From NCBI GenBank assembly GCA_028278205.1, contig JANQES010000039.1, positions 26,236 to 90,235 of the forward strand: 64,000 nucleotides of DNA, written 5' to 3'. The DNA comes from Rhodothermales bacterium (GTDB lineage Bacteria; Bacteroidota; Rhodothermia; Rhodothermales; Bin80). The number at the start of each line of letters is the position of its first letter. Position 1 is the first letter of the stretch. The notes under the pieces are model-generated. The model made no database searches. It was not told the origin of the DNA and saw nothing but the letters and a program-made list of their open reading frames with translations. A program made the translations under genes and the position numbers. Shown here piece after piece: positions 48,339 through 56,778 of the stretch.

Positions 48339-50573
48339 TTATTGCCGCCGGTCGGCGCTTTTGGTGACTTCGCCCAGGATCCCGCTGCCAGGGCGCACGG
48401 GCGGGCCGAGAGCCGCGTCGTTGCGCTCGACCTGCGAGTACGCCGACACGGTCGATGTGCCCAGCACCTTCTTCTTGCACTTGCCGTCGATCTTCTCCAC
48501 AATGCTGCTTTCCACCTCTTTGGTGACGTACTTGATGAAGCCCAGGTCTTTCCAGGCCGTGACCATCTCCAGATCGCCCGCGTTGTTGTCCGGGATGCCG
48601 GAGGCCCAGTAGACCTGCGGCCCTTGCACCGATGCCAGCACAACCGTTGGGCGGTGGGCCGGCCACCAGGGGATATTGTCGGCGATCTCCTGCTGCACCG
48701 GGTCGCCGGTCGAGTCGGGGTAGATTTTGTTCCAGCCCTCGTAGGTGATGTTGATGGTCTGATAGCTGCACTCGTGGAAGTCAGCCTGCCAGGGAATACC
48801 GATGTACTTGGTCAGGTCGCCCGGTTCGAGCCCGGCGGCGAGGTTGGCTGCCGGGCTGCCGTCCTGATCGGCGATGACCGCCGGGAGGCTGAGCGCTCCG
48901 GCCGTGTAGGTGGTGTGCCTGAACCGATACGGCCCGCTGTAAATCGCCGTGTTGAGCACGATCCACCCGAGTTCACCCCCCGGACAAAACGCCCCGCCGA
49001 GCATATTGCCCAGCACCCCCCGGTCGATCTGCGAGCCGGTGACGGCGGGGCGTTTCCACGGCGTTTTGCAATTCGGGTCGTCCTCTCCCCACTCGATGCA
49101 TTCATTGACGAACTTGCCCCTGGCCCACTGCCCCAGGAGGAACAGTTGCGTATCGGTCAGGCGAAGGAATTTCTCCGGCGAGGTGTTCGAAATCGGGTTG
49201 TTGCCCGCGAGCATCGGCATCAGGCGGGGATGGTAATCGGGGATGGCGCGGCTGACGACCTCCGCCGTGTACAGATTCTCCTGGCCGGGCTGGCGCAGGA
49301 TCTTGTAGATGAACTGGCGATGCTGAAAGTTGGGATCCTCGCCGTGCATGGGTGGCATCGAGAGGGCTTCTTCGTCGAGGTTGCCGCCGGTGCCGGTGTT
49401 GTGCGGATCGCCGCCGGCGAAGAAATCGAAATCGAACAGGTTCCGGTAGAGGTCGGGGCGCAGTAGGATGGGCCAGATCTCTTTGTAGAACTTGGGATAA
49501 TAGTCCGGGTTATACTGCGCCTCGTTGCGCCAGAGGCGGAAGTCCTCTTCGGTTTTGGGGCTGTTGCCGGCCTTGTCGTAGGGCGGTACGCCGAAGAGCC
49601 TCGGCTCATAGGCAAAGTTGCGCACCGAGAGGTCGTAGATCACCTCGTCGAGCGTGATCATGTCCGGGATTTCCGGCACGTAGCGCGGATAGCCCACCAC
49701 CACCCACGCCGGCACGTTCACCTCCATCGTGCCCGTCCGGCATTCGGTGACTTCTACGACGTTGCCGTCTTCATCCTGGGTGGTATAGCTGAAGTCGTAG
49801 TCATACTCGATGACGGCAGTCACCGGGCCGTCGGAGATGTCATCGAACCAGCCGTCGTTGTTGGTATAGCTGGAGATGTAGGGCGTGTTGGTGGATCCGG
49901 AGTTGCCCTGCCCGCCGAGCACGATCAGCCGGATGTTCTTATTCTGCTCATTGACGATGAGGTCGCCGAGCGTGGTGATGGGGTTGGGCAGGATGGTCTC
50001 CGGAGGGAAGGTCTGGGGATAGCCGGGGTTCTCGCCTTTGGCAAACGAGGCGTTCGGGCTGGCCAGCGAAACCGTCTGCGGGCCGGGGTCGGTGATCAGT
50101 TGACGCCGCAGATCGGGCTGCGTCACGGTCGGGTTGCGCAGCGGGTGCGAGCTGCTGTAGCCGTGCATCCCATCGGTCTCCTGATAATCGTACCAGGACG
50201 ACTTCTTGTTCGCCAGATGGACGGTCCACTGCACGTCCTTCACCCGGCCCTCGACCAGCGTGCGCCCGGTCGTGGTAGTTTCGAGTTCGAAGGTGAACGT
50301 ATCGCCGATCTTGATCTCGCGCCCGTCGGGGTCGTTTTCGTCGTCATACGCAAAAACGCGAAAGCGGGCGCCTTGCCGTTTGATCTTGCTCAGATCCCCG
50401 CTTTCCTTGAAATTCTGGACGCGGACAGGTTCGCCGCCTTTCGCGGTTTTCTCGCGCCCCTGATCGTCGCATTCGATGGGCAGCGCCCCCAACTGCTCCG
50501 GCGCGAGGTAGAACTCATCAGTATTGCCCAGCCGGGCAATACCGATGCCGGGATGTATCTTGAAAATCGCCAT
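48339..50573 (-). CDS. lodA: LodA/GoxA-family cysteine-tryptophylquinone amino-acid oxidase
   Basis: 744 residues, close to LodA of Marinomonas. It starts with the family hallmark IFKIHPGIGIARLGNTDEFY (no signal peptide, as in LodA). MKDVQWTVHLANKKSSWYDY-like and VPAWVVVGYPRYVPEIPDM segments follow. The residues expected to make the cofactor are C530 (LGGAFCPGGELGW) and W595 (IGIPWQADFHEC). They are 65 apart, the same as Cys516 and Trp581 in LodA. The family oxidatively deaminates amino acids (lysine at the epsilon amine, or glycine), releasing H2O2 and ammonia. Which amino acid is used here is not clear. The ATG is preceded by AGGAGC and lies 15 bases after the tyrosinase stop. Confidence 0.9.
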   Translation of the reverse strand: MAIFKIHPGIGIARLGNTDEFYLAPEQLGALPIECDDQGREKTAKGGEPVRVQNFKESGDLSKIKRQGARFRVFAYDDENDPDGREIKIGDTFTFELETTTTGRTLVEGRVKDVQWTVHLANKKSSWYDYQETDGMHGYSSSHPLRNPTVTQPDLRRQLITDPGPQTVSLASPNASFAKGENPGYPQTFPPETILPNPITTLGDLIVNEQNKNIRLIVLGGQGNSGSTNTPYISSYTNNDGWFDDISDGPVTAVIEYDYDFSYTTQDEDGNVVEVTECRTGTMEVNVPAWVVVGYPRYVPEIPDMITLDEVIYDLSVRNFAYEPRLFGVPPYDKAGNSPKTEEDFRLWRNEAQYNPDYYPKFYKEIWPILLRPDLYRNLFDFDFFAGGDPHNTGTGGNLDEEALSMPPMHGEDPNFQHRQFIYKILRQPGQENLYTAEVVSRAIPDYHPRLMPMLAGNNPISNTSPEKFLRLTDTQLFLLGQWARGKFVNECIEWGEDDPNCKTPWKRPAVTGSQIDRGVLGNMLGGAFCPGGELGWIVLNTAIYSGPYRFRHTTYTAGALSLPAVIADQDGSPAANLAAGLEPGDLTKYIGIPWQADFHECSYQTINITYEGWNKIYPDSTGDPVQQEIADNIPWWPAHRPTVVLASVQGPQVYWASGIPDNNAGDLEMVTAWKDLGFIKYVTKEVESSIVEKIDGKCKKKVLGTSTVSAYSQVERNDAALGPPVRPGSGILGEVTKSADRRQ

Positions 50574-50588
50574 GATCGTTGCTCCTGC

Positions 50589-52829
50589 TTAATCGAAGAA
50601 ATTGAGCGAAACGCCGTCGATGTAGACCGCGTCGTCCTTGGGCGTGCCGTCGATGTCTACAACCACCAGTTGCACGCAGAGATCATCTTCGCCTTTGGCC
50701 AGCATGCGCTGGACGGCCTCGGTGGCATCGACCCGGAAGTTGCGCGGTTCGTGGTGATGCAGCCGCCGCTTGTCGAAGCCGCGTGAGCGAGGCAGCGGAA
50801 GGTCGCAGTGGCCGGGGCCACCGTAGCACGTGCCGTGGAAGGTAGACACCTGCCCGACGTAATGTTCGTTATCGACGACGGGGGTGTCTGCGGTGGCGCC
50901 GGGCTGATTGAGGAAGACCCGGATGCTGGCGTTGGTCAGGTTGCCGCGCCGCACCCGGTGGATGCGCACCTCGGCCTTGCGGTGCGTGTCGAGCACGCTG
51001 CTGCGGACGCCGGCCAACTCGGCATCAAAACGCAAAATGCCGTTGTTGGTCTCGACCGGGTAGTGATACGAATCGCGCATGTATTCATAGCCGAGTTTCT
51101 TGATGCTGAGCGTGTCTTTGACCGTGAGCGACCACGGCGGCAGCGCGCCGTCGAGGTCTTCCGGGTTGACGCCGGGGTGCAGTTCCTGCCACCGCGCCCA
51201 GAGCCGGTCTACGTTGCTGTGGTGCGCCCAGAAAATGGGATCGAAGGCGGTGACGCGGTTATCGGTCATCCAGCCGTATTTCGGGTTTTCCTCGTTCTGG
51301 GTGTCGTCTCCTTTGAAGAAGGCGTTCTTGCCGCCTGCGAAGTTGTGCATGCCGTTGTGCACCTCTTCGAGCGCGCCGAAGTGGTGGTCGTCTTCCGGCC
51401 CCCCGCCAAAATCAGCCCAGTTGTTGACGGCCAGGATGACGTCGATATCGGTTTTGTTGGGATAGTGCGTGGCCGATCCCACCGAGCCGGGCCATCGGTT
51501 GGGAAACCAGAGGGCGTTGGTGAGCGAGAGTTCGTCGTAGACGGCGCGCACCTTGGGCGTCCACTCATACGGCCCGCCACTGACCTGCTCGACCTCGTAG
51601 TCGATTTTCGCTGCTTTGAGAAAGCGCAAGCCGGAATTGTACGTGTTGCCGACGGTCTTCTTCAGGTTGCTGATGTCTTTGTTGGAAAACAACCCGGTTT
51701 TAGCCAGCCTATCAACGCCGTCGTTGGTGAGCCAGCAACGGTAAGCTTCCGGGATGATGCCGATGTCGAGGATGGTGGTCTGATAGGTGCCTTTGTTGGC
51801 GTCGGCGTAATCGCTCCAGGACCAGTACGGGAGGGTGATGTCGTCGTCGAAGTCCTGGAGGGTTTGTTCGAAGAAATAGAGGTAGAGGCGGTGCCAGGGC
51901 AGGAACTGCTCCCAGCCATGCTGGCACGAGTTGGTGTGGATGCGCCCCCAGAAGTCGAAGCTGCGCTCGTCTTGCCAGAACTTGTTAAACTGATACATGC
52001 ATTCGAGGGCCTCGCGCAGCCGGTCGAGTTCGGCCCTGGTGTAGGTGCTCACCTCGCGGCGCTGGTAGAGGCCCTTCTCCTTTTTGGTATCCTGGCTGAC
52101 GGGTTGCGCCGACACCTTGTGCAGCATATCGCCCCGCGCCAGAGCAAGCATGTCGTTGACCTTCACCGCTGCCCTCACCTTTTCCGGCGCTGCCGCATCG
52201 TCCTCGGCGCGTGGACAGCCCGCGTCGATCCAGTCGGCAATGAAGGCGATGTCGGACTCAGAGACCTTGTGGGCGGCGTTCCAGAGCAACGGCGGGAAGT
52301 TGCTGCCATCGAACGGATACTGCCCCCGCAGGCCGATGATCAGCCCGGAGCGGTCGCTCCGCTTCGTGCCGCCCGAAGGCGAGCCGTTGCCGCCGGGGTC
52401 GCCTTTGCCGGGGCCGCCAGTGGGCCAGCAGAACGGGTCGACGGGCGCGGCGTGCGGGTTGAGGTCCACCCGGTTGGTGGCCGAGCCGGGCTGGTCGGCC
52501 AGCGCTCCGGCAGATCCGGCGCTCGACCCCGGCGCAGCGCTGCTTTCCGTCGAGGAGGAACTGCAACAGCTTCCGCCGTCGTCTTCGCTTGCCGGCGCGG
52601 TGGTGCTGCAGCAACTACCGCTGCCGTGGTCGTGACCGTGATCGTGGTCGTGCGGGCCGGGGGCGATCATGCGCTGACCGTAGAGACGCACATGCATCAA
52701 CAGGTCGTAGTCCTTCCAGAAAGCGCGGTTGCCCTGATAATCCGGGATGTTGTCCCCCTGCGCGGCATCGAGGATCTGGACGACCCGTTCGTAGCGCGAG
52801 GGTTGTTTCTTTTTCTTCTTTTTTGCCAT
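50589..52829 (-). CDS. Tyrosinase/polyphenol oxidase with His/Cys-rich N-terminal region
   Basis: 746 residues. The coupled binuclear copper site is complete. CuA has H298 (GRIHTNS), H304 (CQHGWEQF) and H313 (LPWHRLYLYFFEQ); CuB has H491 and H495 (EVHNGMHNF) and H536 and H537 (FDPIFWAHHSNVDRLWARW). A C-terminal beta-domain (about 585-746) resembles the tail of plant polyphenol oxidases. The first 110 residues are unusual: HDHDHGHDH at 60-68, then CC pairs at 73-74 and 88-89 in a Ser-rich linker. A further segment resembles the DWIDAGCP helix of cytochrome-like PSD domains (about 199-206). It oxidises phenols or diphenols to o-quinones. First gene of the leftward lod cluster; no signal peptide seen. 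Confidence 0.92.
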   Translation of the reverse strand: MAKKKKKKQPSRYERVVQILDAAQGDNIPDYQGNRAFWKDYDLLMHVRLYGQRMIAPGPHDHDHGHDHGSGSCCSTTAPASEDDGGSCCSSSSTESSAAPGSSAGSAGALADQPGSATNRVDLNPHAAPVDPFCWPTGGPGKGDPGGNGSPSGGTKRSDRSGLIIGLRGQYPFDGSNFPPLLWNAAHKVSESDIAFIADWIDAGCPRAEDDAAAPEKVRAAVKVNDMLALARGDMLHKVSAQPVSQDTKKEKGLYQRREVSTYTRAELDRLREALECMYQFNKFWQDERSFDFWGRIHTNSCQHGWEQFLPWHRLYLYFFEQTLQDFDDDITLPYWSWSDYADANKGTYQTTILDIGIIPEAYRCWLTNDGVDRLAKTGLFSNKDISNLKKTVGNTYNSGLRFLKAAKIDYEVEQVSGGPYEWTPKVRAVYDELSLTNALWFPNRWPGSVGSATHYPNKTDIDVILAVNNWADFGGGPEDDHHFGALEEVHNGMHNFAGGKNAFFKGDDTQNEENPKYGWMTDNRVTAFDPIFWAHHSNVDRLWARWQELHPGVNPEDLDGALPPWSLTVKDTLSIKKLGYEYMRDSYHYPVETNNGILRFDAELAGVRSSVLDTHRKAEVRIHRVRRGNLTNASIRVFLNQPGATADTPVVDNEHYVGQVSTFHGTCYGGPGHCDLPLPRSRGFDKRRLHHHEPRNFRVDATEAVQRMLAKGEDDLCVQLVVVDIDGTPKDDAVYIDGVSLNFFD

Positions 52830-53321
52830 AGTACCGGGGGTCTTGGCGGGTGGATCGGGGGCCAGGGGCTCGTGGCTAAGAGCCCTCAGCGTGCTCTATA
52901 AACGGGGTGTCAATACCTCAAAAAGGGGCTTCGGCTGCCGGTCCTGGGTGATGCTGGTTCAGCGAAGACGCTCGCGCTTCTCTTGCAACGGTTTTAGAAG
53001 GTGGGATCGGGGGAACCAATCCACAATGAACAGAACCCAAAAGGCCGTTTTTTACGCTATTCTACCAAAAAAAAGAGGCTCAGATCGACCCTGGGCAACA
53101 ACACGGGTCAATCACGAGAAATGGGTGAGCCTGAACAAAAGCTGAAGAACAGGTTGCAAGAAAGACCTGTACTTCTGAGGGGTTCTTGACACAAACTTAA
53201 CAATTGAACCCACCAAGATGCAAGGATGAAACAAAAGCGTCTGCATTAAGAAACTGTCAGGGTTTTTCAGCAGGCAAGAAACGTTTTGCCGTCTTTCTTG
53301 ATGTCTCACCTTGCGCTGCCG
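52830..53321. other. Upstream region of the tyrosinase/lod cluster
   Basis: 492 bp with no recognised gene. It should contain the cluster's promoter. No operator-like palindrome stood out. Confidence 0.4.
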
Positions 53322-53411
53322 TTGGCGTGGGTCACTGGTCACTGGTCATCAGTCACTGGTTTCTAACAATGGACTAGTGACTAGTGACCAATGACCAGTG
53401 ACCAGTGACCT
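53322..53411. repeat. TCACTGG-family period-7 hairpin
   Basis: The left arm GGTCACTGGTCACTGGTCAT is four heptamers and the right arm ACTAGTGACCAATGACCAGT the complements. The spacer is short. It lies just past the TauE-like gene stop. Confidence 0.88.
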
Positions 53412-53472
53412 GCGCCAAGCTAAAGCCAACGTGCCATCCTCGATCATACCACAAAACACGGTCCTGCCCCCC

Positions 53473-54219
53473 CTAAAACACCCCCAGAATCTTCGCCGCC
53501 ATAATCAGCACCGCCACGATCAGCACGTAGCGGATGAACTTTTCGCCTTTGCGGACGGCGAGTTTGGCGGCCCACCAGGCGCCCAGGGCGTTGCCGGCAG
53601 CCAGGCTCAGGCCCAGCGCCCAATCGACGTTTCCGCTCAACGCAAAGACGAGCAACGTCGGGCCGGTGTAAAGTAAAATGACCACCACCTTGTGCATGTT
53701 GACGAAGACGAGGTTCATCCTGAGCAGGTGATAAAACGCCGCCATGAACAAAAACCCGACGCCCATCTGAATAAAGCCGCCGTAGAACCCGATGCCGAAC
53801 AACGCCGGGTAGACCCACCACGATTTGATGCCTTCGGGCGTGGTCTCTTTACCGCCCCGCCGGGGGAGCATCATCGAAATCACGATGACGATCATGACGA
53901 TGCCGAGGATGCGCTGAAACCACGCATCGCTGATGCGCACGGCCACGATGGCGCCGGCTATAGCCCCTGGCATCGCCCACAACGCAAAGGTGAGGCTCTG
54001 CCGGAACCGGCTCACCTTCTCCTGACGAAACGAGAGCGTGGCGAAGATATTTTGCAGGGCGATGGCCACACGGTTGGTGCCGTTGGCCGTGGCGGCGTCG
54101 AGGCCGAGGAAGATGAGCGTCGGCAGCGTGAGCGTCGAGCCGCCGCCGGCCATCACGTTGATCGTGCCGGCCAAAAGCCCGACGCCGAAGAGGATGAGAA
54201 AGTGTGCGAGTTCCGGCAT
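53473..54219 (-). CDS. TauE/SafE-family sulfite/organosulfonate exporter-like permease
   Basis: 248 residues with about seven to eight hydrophobic helices. The two-fold family repeat begins GLLAGTINVMAGGGSTLTLP (about 14-33) and is repeated as GFYGGFIQMGVGFLFMAAFY (about 145-164). ANGTNRVAIALQNIFA is also typical. TauE/SafE proteins export sulfite or sulfoacetate; a substrate cannot be assigned here. Standing alone on the minus strand. Confidence 0.9.
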   Translation of the reverse strand: MPELAHFLILFGVGLLAGTINVMAGGGSTLTLPTLIFLGLDAATANGTNRVAIALQNIFATLSFRQEKVSRFRQSLTFALWAMPGAIAGAIVAVRISDAWFQRILGIVMIVIVISMMLPRRGGKETTPEGIKSWWVYPALFGIGFYGGFIQMGVGFLFMAAFYHLLRMNLVFVNMHKVVVILLYTGPTLLVFALSGNVDWALGLSLAAGNALGAWWAAKLAVRKGEKFIRYVLIVAVLIMAAKILGVF

Positions 54220-54250
54220 GAACGACGGCGTGTGCGATTAGAAACCGGGA

Positions 54251-54445
54251 TCACCATTTCTTATGCTCTAAAAACTGCCTTGGAGTCAGAATGGGAATCC
54301 CGCGAAACTGTTCTGTTGGAAAATCCTCCGTGTTGCGGGTGACGATACAATCTGCCTTCCCACTCACAGCCACTTCCAAAAATATGTCATCATCGGGGTC
54401 TTTGCAGGCTGTTATCTCTTCGGCAATCTCAAGACGAAACGCTTC
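54251..54445 (-). pseudogene. 5'-truncated PIN-domain toxin remnant
   Basis: In the frame directly after the antitoxin stop, 64 residues read ACKDPDDDIFLEVAVSGKAD, CIVTRNTEDF, GIPILTPRQFLEHK. This is the C-terminal half of a VapC/PIN_3 toxin, with the conserved D-P-D-D-D and the T-x-N/D-x-D segment. The N-terminal half, including the first catalytic Asp and the start codon, is missing. A remnant, not an active nuclease. Confidence 0.75.
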
Positions 54446-54712
54446 TTACGCTTTCGGGGCATTCAGAATTTCATCTAGTTTTTCATCGGTGAGGCCGCGT
54501 TCACGGACCATCTTGCCCATCTCATCCACGGTGCGTTCCAGTGCTTCGGTAGCCGCTCTGAATGCGGCTTCGTCTAACTCTTCATCCTTCATCAGCGCGA
54601 ACTCTAAAAGGTCTTGAATATGCCGTTGCGTAGCCGGAGATGCGTTCCTGAACGCCCTGGCTGCTCTGGGGCTGACATTGATGGTGATGGGTTCTGTCTG
54701 CATAACCACCTC
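54446..54712 (-). CDS. Orphan antitoxin-like protein
   Basis: 88 residues from the ATG at 54712, preceded by GAGGTGG. It begins QTEPITINVSPRAARAFRNA and is helical and acidic in its second half (MKDEELDEAAFRAATEALER, ending DEKLDEILNAPKA). It has the shape of a small antitoxin for a PIN toxin and lies immediately upstream of the truncated PIN remnant. A longer upstream frame is antisense to the macro-domain gene and is rejected. Confidence 0.72.
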   Translation of the reverse strand, partial: EVVMQTEPITINVSPRAARAFRNASPATQRHIQDLLEFALMKDEELDEAAFRAATEALERTVDEMGKMVRERGLTDEKLDEILNAPKA

Positions 54713-54880
54713 TCGCGTTTTTCTCTTCAACGGCCCTGCGAACCCTCCAAGTTCCACTGAAGCCACTTTTCTGCAAGCACACAACAATCCGTATGGGAGA
54801 TTGCGTATTTTCAGGCATTCTAGCACAGTACGCCCGCTAAACCAAGAACAAAGATCGAAAAACCAAGAACAAATCAACCC

Positions 54881-55444
54881 ATGACGCGAGAGATCAGCGG
54901 CGTGACGCTTCGTCTGGTGCAGGGCGACATCACGAACGAAGCCGTCGACGCCATCGTCAATGCGGCGAATTCGGGCTTGATGGGCGGCGGCGGTGTAGAC
55001 GGCGCCATCCACCGGCGCGGCGGGCCGGCTATCCTCGAAGCCTGCAAAATCATCCGGCGCGATCAGTATCCCAACGGGCTTCCCACCGGCCAGGCCGTCG
55101 TCACTACCGGGGGCGCGTTGCCGGCGCGGCACGTCATTCACACGGTCGGCCCTGTCTGGCACGGCGGAGACCGGAACGAACACGGCCTGCTGGCCGACGC
55201 CTACCGCAACTCGATGGAGCAAGCCCGGCAACACGGCCTGCGGACGGTCGCCTTCCCGGCCATCAGCACCGGCATCTTCGGCTTTCCTATCGATCAGGCA
55301 GCGCCTATCGCGCTCGGCACCGTCGCCGAGGCCGCCCGCAGGCATCCGGAGACCTTCGACGAGGTCCGCTTCATCCTCTTCTCTCCGGACGACTATGAGG
55401 TCTACCGGCAGGCGCTCGGTGTGCTGAGAGAAACGGATGCGTAA
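54881..55444 (+). CDS. Macro-domain O-acetyl-ADP-ribose deacetylase-like protein
   Basis: 187 residues, a single macro domain of the MacroD/YmdB type. LVQGDITNEAVDAIVNAANS (about 12-31), GGGGVDGAIHRRGGPAI and GQAVVTTGGALPARHVIHTV carry the ADP-ribose loop. FPAISTGIFGFPIDQAAPIA is the second binding loop. It hydrolyses O-acetyl-ADP-ribose, or removes ADP-ribose from acidic residues. Followed by a perfect hairpin terminator; no ADP-ribosyltransferase gene is nearby. Confidence 0.94.
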   Translation: MTREISGVTLRLVQGDITNEAVDAIVNAANSGLMGGGGVDGAIHRRGGPAILEACKIIRRDQYPNGLPTGQAVVTTGGALPARHVIHTVGPVWHGGDRNEHGLLADAYRNSMEQARQHGLRTVAFPAISTGIFGFPIDQAAPIALGTVAEAARRHPETFDEVRFILFSPDDYEVYRQALGVLRETDA

Positions 55445-55473
55445 AAGCCGTAACGTCCAGCGTAGAACTCTCG

Positions 55474-55513
55474 TTTTAATTTTAGATTTTGGGTCCAAAA
55501 TCTAAAATTAAAA
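55474..55513 (+). terminator. 19-bp perfect hairpin after the macro-domain gene (GATTTTGG family)
   Basis: TTTTAATTTTAGATTTTGG and CCAAAATCTAAAATTAAAA pair perfectly across GT. It is the cleanest member of the GATTTTGG repeat family and looks like an intrinsic terminator. Confidence 0.8.
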
Positions 55514-55686
55514 ATCACCCCTCCCCTGCGAGGAATTTCACTACCTCACCTTGCTACTTTTCCCCTACAATCGCAACAGCAAATCATCCACAACACCGAT
55601 GCGCAAAAAGGGTTAATACCTGAATAGAGAGGGAGACGTGTGTCGTTGGCAACATACCGGGCGCTTAGATTCATCAAAAAAAGCCT

Positions 55687-55905
55687 ATGCCATACATGGA
55701 AGATGATTGCCCCAAATGCAACGGCGGCTGGATTATGTGCCTGACGTGCAAAGGGGGCGGGTACGTCAACGTCGATCATGAGCACACGCGCGAATGCTCC
55801 TGCTGCCAGGGTCAGGGAGGCTGGGATTGCCCGCGCTGTAACGGGACGGCCAAGGTCAAAGTCTGGGTAGATGCCGACCGGACCTCCCGCCTTAATGTGT
55901 TATGA
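55687..55905 (+). CDS. Small protein with DnaJ-like cysteine-rich zinc fingers
   Basis: 72 residues with four C-x2-C pairs: CPKCNGG, CLTCKGGG, CSCCQGQGG and CPRCNG. This is the CxxCxGxG repeat of the DnaJ cysteine-rich domain, as a stand-alone unit. It would bind two zinc ions. Such mini-proteins may act as chaperone or assembly partners; no function can be assigned. The start could also be the ATG at 55,696. Confidence 0.78.
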   Translation: MPYMEDDCPKCNGGWIMCLTCKGGGYVNVDHEHTRECSCCQGQGGWDCPRCNGTAKVKVWVDADRTSRLNVL

Positions 55906-55907
55906 GA

Positions 55908-56004
55908 CAAATAGGCAAATAGGCAAATGAGCAAATAAAGCACTATTTACCGTTTGCACTTTGCCATTTTCCCATTTGCCCATTTGCTATTTACCCTATC
56001 TTCC
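55908..56004. repeat. GCAAATAG-family period-8 hairpin
   Basis: The left arm AAATAGGCAAATAGGCAAAT and the right arm CATTTGCCCATTTGCTATTT are complementary. The right arm ends about 12 bases before the methyltransferase ATG. Same family as 872-1,002. Confidence 0.88.
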
Positions 56005-56586
56005 ATGTTTAAAATAGCCTATCTCGTCGGTTTGATCGCCGGTTCGGTGATCCGGGGGATCTACACGAAACCCTATAAAAACGCGCCCGTCGCTGCCGAC
56101 CGCAAGACGAAGACCGACCTGCTCCTGATGGCTCTTTCGTCGATGGGTCTGTTCGTGCTGCCGATGCTCTACGTCTTCAGCGGCTGGCTCGGCTTTGCCG
56201 ATTATCACCTGCCGGATTGGGCCGGCTGGCTGGGGGCGGTTGTCTTTGCCGCTGCGTTGTGGTTGCTCTGGCGCTCGCACGTGGCGTTGGGCCGCAACTG
56301 GACGCCGACGCTGCAACTGCGCGACGAACACGCGCTCGTCACCGGCGGTGTCTTCCGCCACATCCGGCATCCGATGTACGCGGCGCACTTCCTCTGGGGC
56401 CTCGCCCAGGTCTTGCTGCTCTGGAACTGGATCGCCGGGCCGTCGATGCTCCTTACGATGCTGCCGCTGTACCTCTACCGCGCCCCCCGCGAAGAACAGA
56501 TGATGCTCGACCACTTCGGCGACACCTACCGGGCCTACATGAAACGCACCGGACGCCTCCTGCCGCGCTTTGGCCGTCAGAAGTGA
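56005..56586 (+). CDS. Isoprenylcysteine carboxyl methyltransferase-family (ICMT/PEMT) membrane protein
   Basis: 193 residues from the ATG at 56005; the longer upstream frame is translated repeat. About four membrane helices surround the family motifs. They include WTPTLQLRDEHALVTGGVFR (about 102-121), the SAM-binding HIRHPMYAAHFLWGLAQVLL, and the C-terminal EEQMMLDHFGDTYRAYMKRT with the conserved E-E and Y-x2-Y. Bacterial members methylate lipids or unknown small molecules, rather than prenylated protein. Substrate unknown. Confidence 0.88.
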   Translation: MFKIAYLVGLIAGSVIRGIYTKPYKNAPVAADRKTKTDLLLMALSSMGLFVLPMLYVFSGWLGFADYHLPDWAGWLGAVVFAAALWLLWRSHVALGRNWTPTLQLRDEHALVTGGVFRHIRHPMYAAHFLWGLAQVLLLWNWIAGPSMLLTMLPLYLYRAPREEQMMLDHFGDTYRAYMKRTGRLLPRFGRQK

Positions 56587-56589
56587 TTC

Positions 56590-56662
56590 GTCTTGCGTAC
56601 TGCGTACTTCATATTGCGTAAGCCCCCCCAATACGCAGTACGCAAGACGCAGTACAAAGCCC
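56590..56662. repeat. TACTGCG-family hairpin
   Basis: GCGTACTGCGTACTTCATAT (left) and AATACGCAGTACGCAAGACG (right). It follows the methyltransferase gene and could terminate it. Confidence 0.85.
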
Positions 56663-56778
56663 TTTTCAACGCATAGAGGCTCTCGAATTACAACCAACCC
56701 TCTATTAATTCACCAGGGCACCTCAAGACATTTCGGGCGGCTTTCGTAAATTCGCGGATCGCACCCTCCGCTGATGCC

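Noticed and set aside
54713..55498. Long minus-strand frame fused in front of the antitoxin
   Set aside because: Antisense to the macro-domain gene; the antitoxin has its own ATG and Shine-Dalgarno site.
55954..56004. Upstream start for the ICMT-family gene
   Set aside because: The added residues come from the GCAAATAG repeat arm; the ATG at 56005 starts directly at the first membrane helix.
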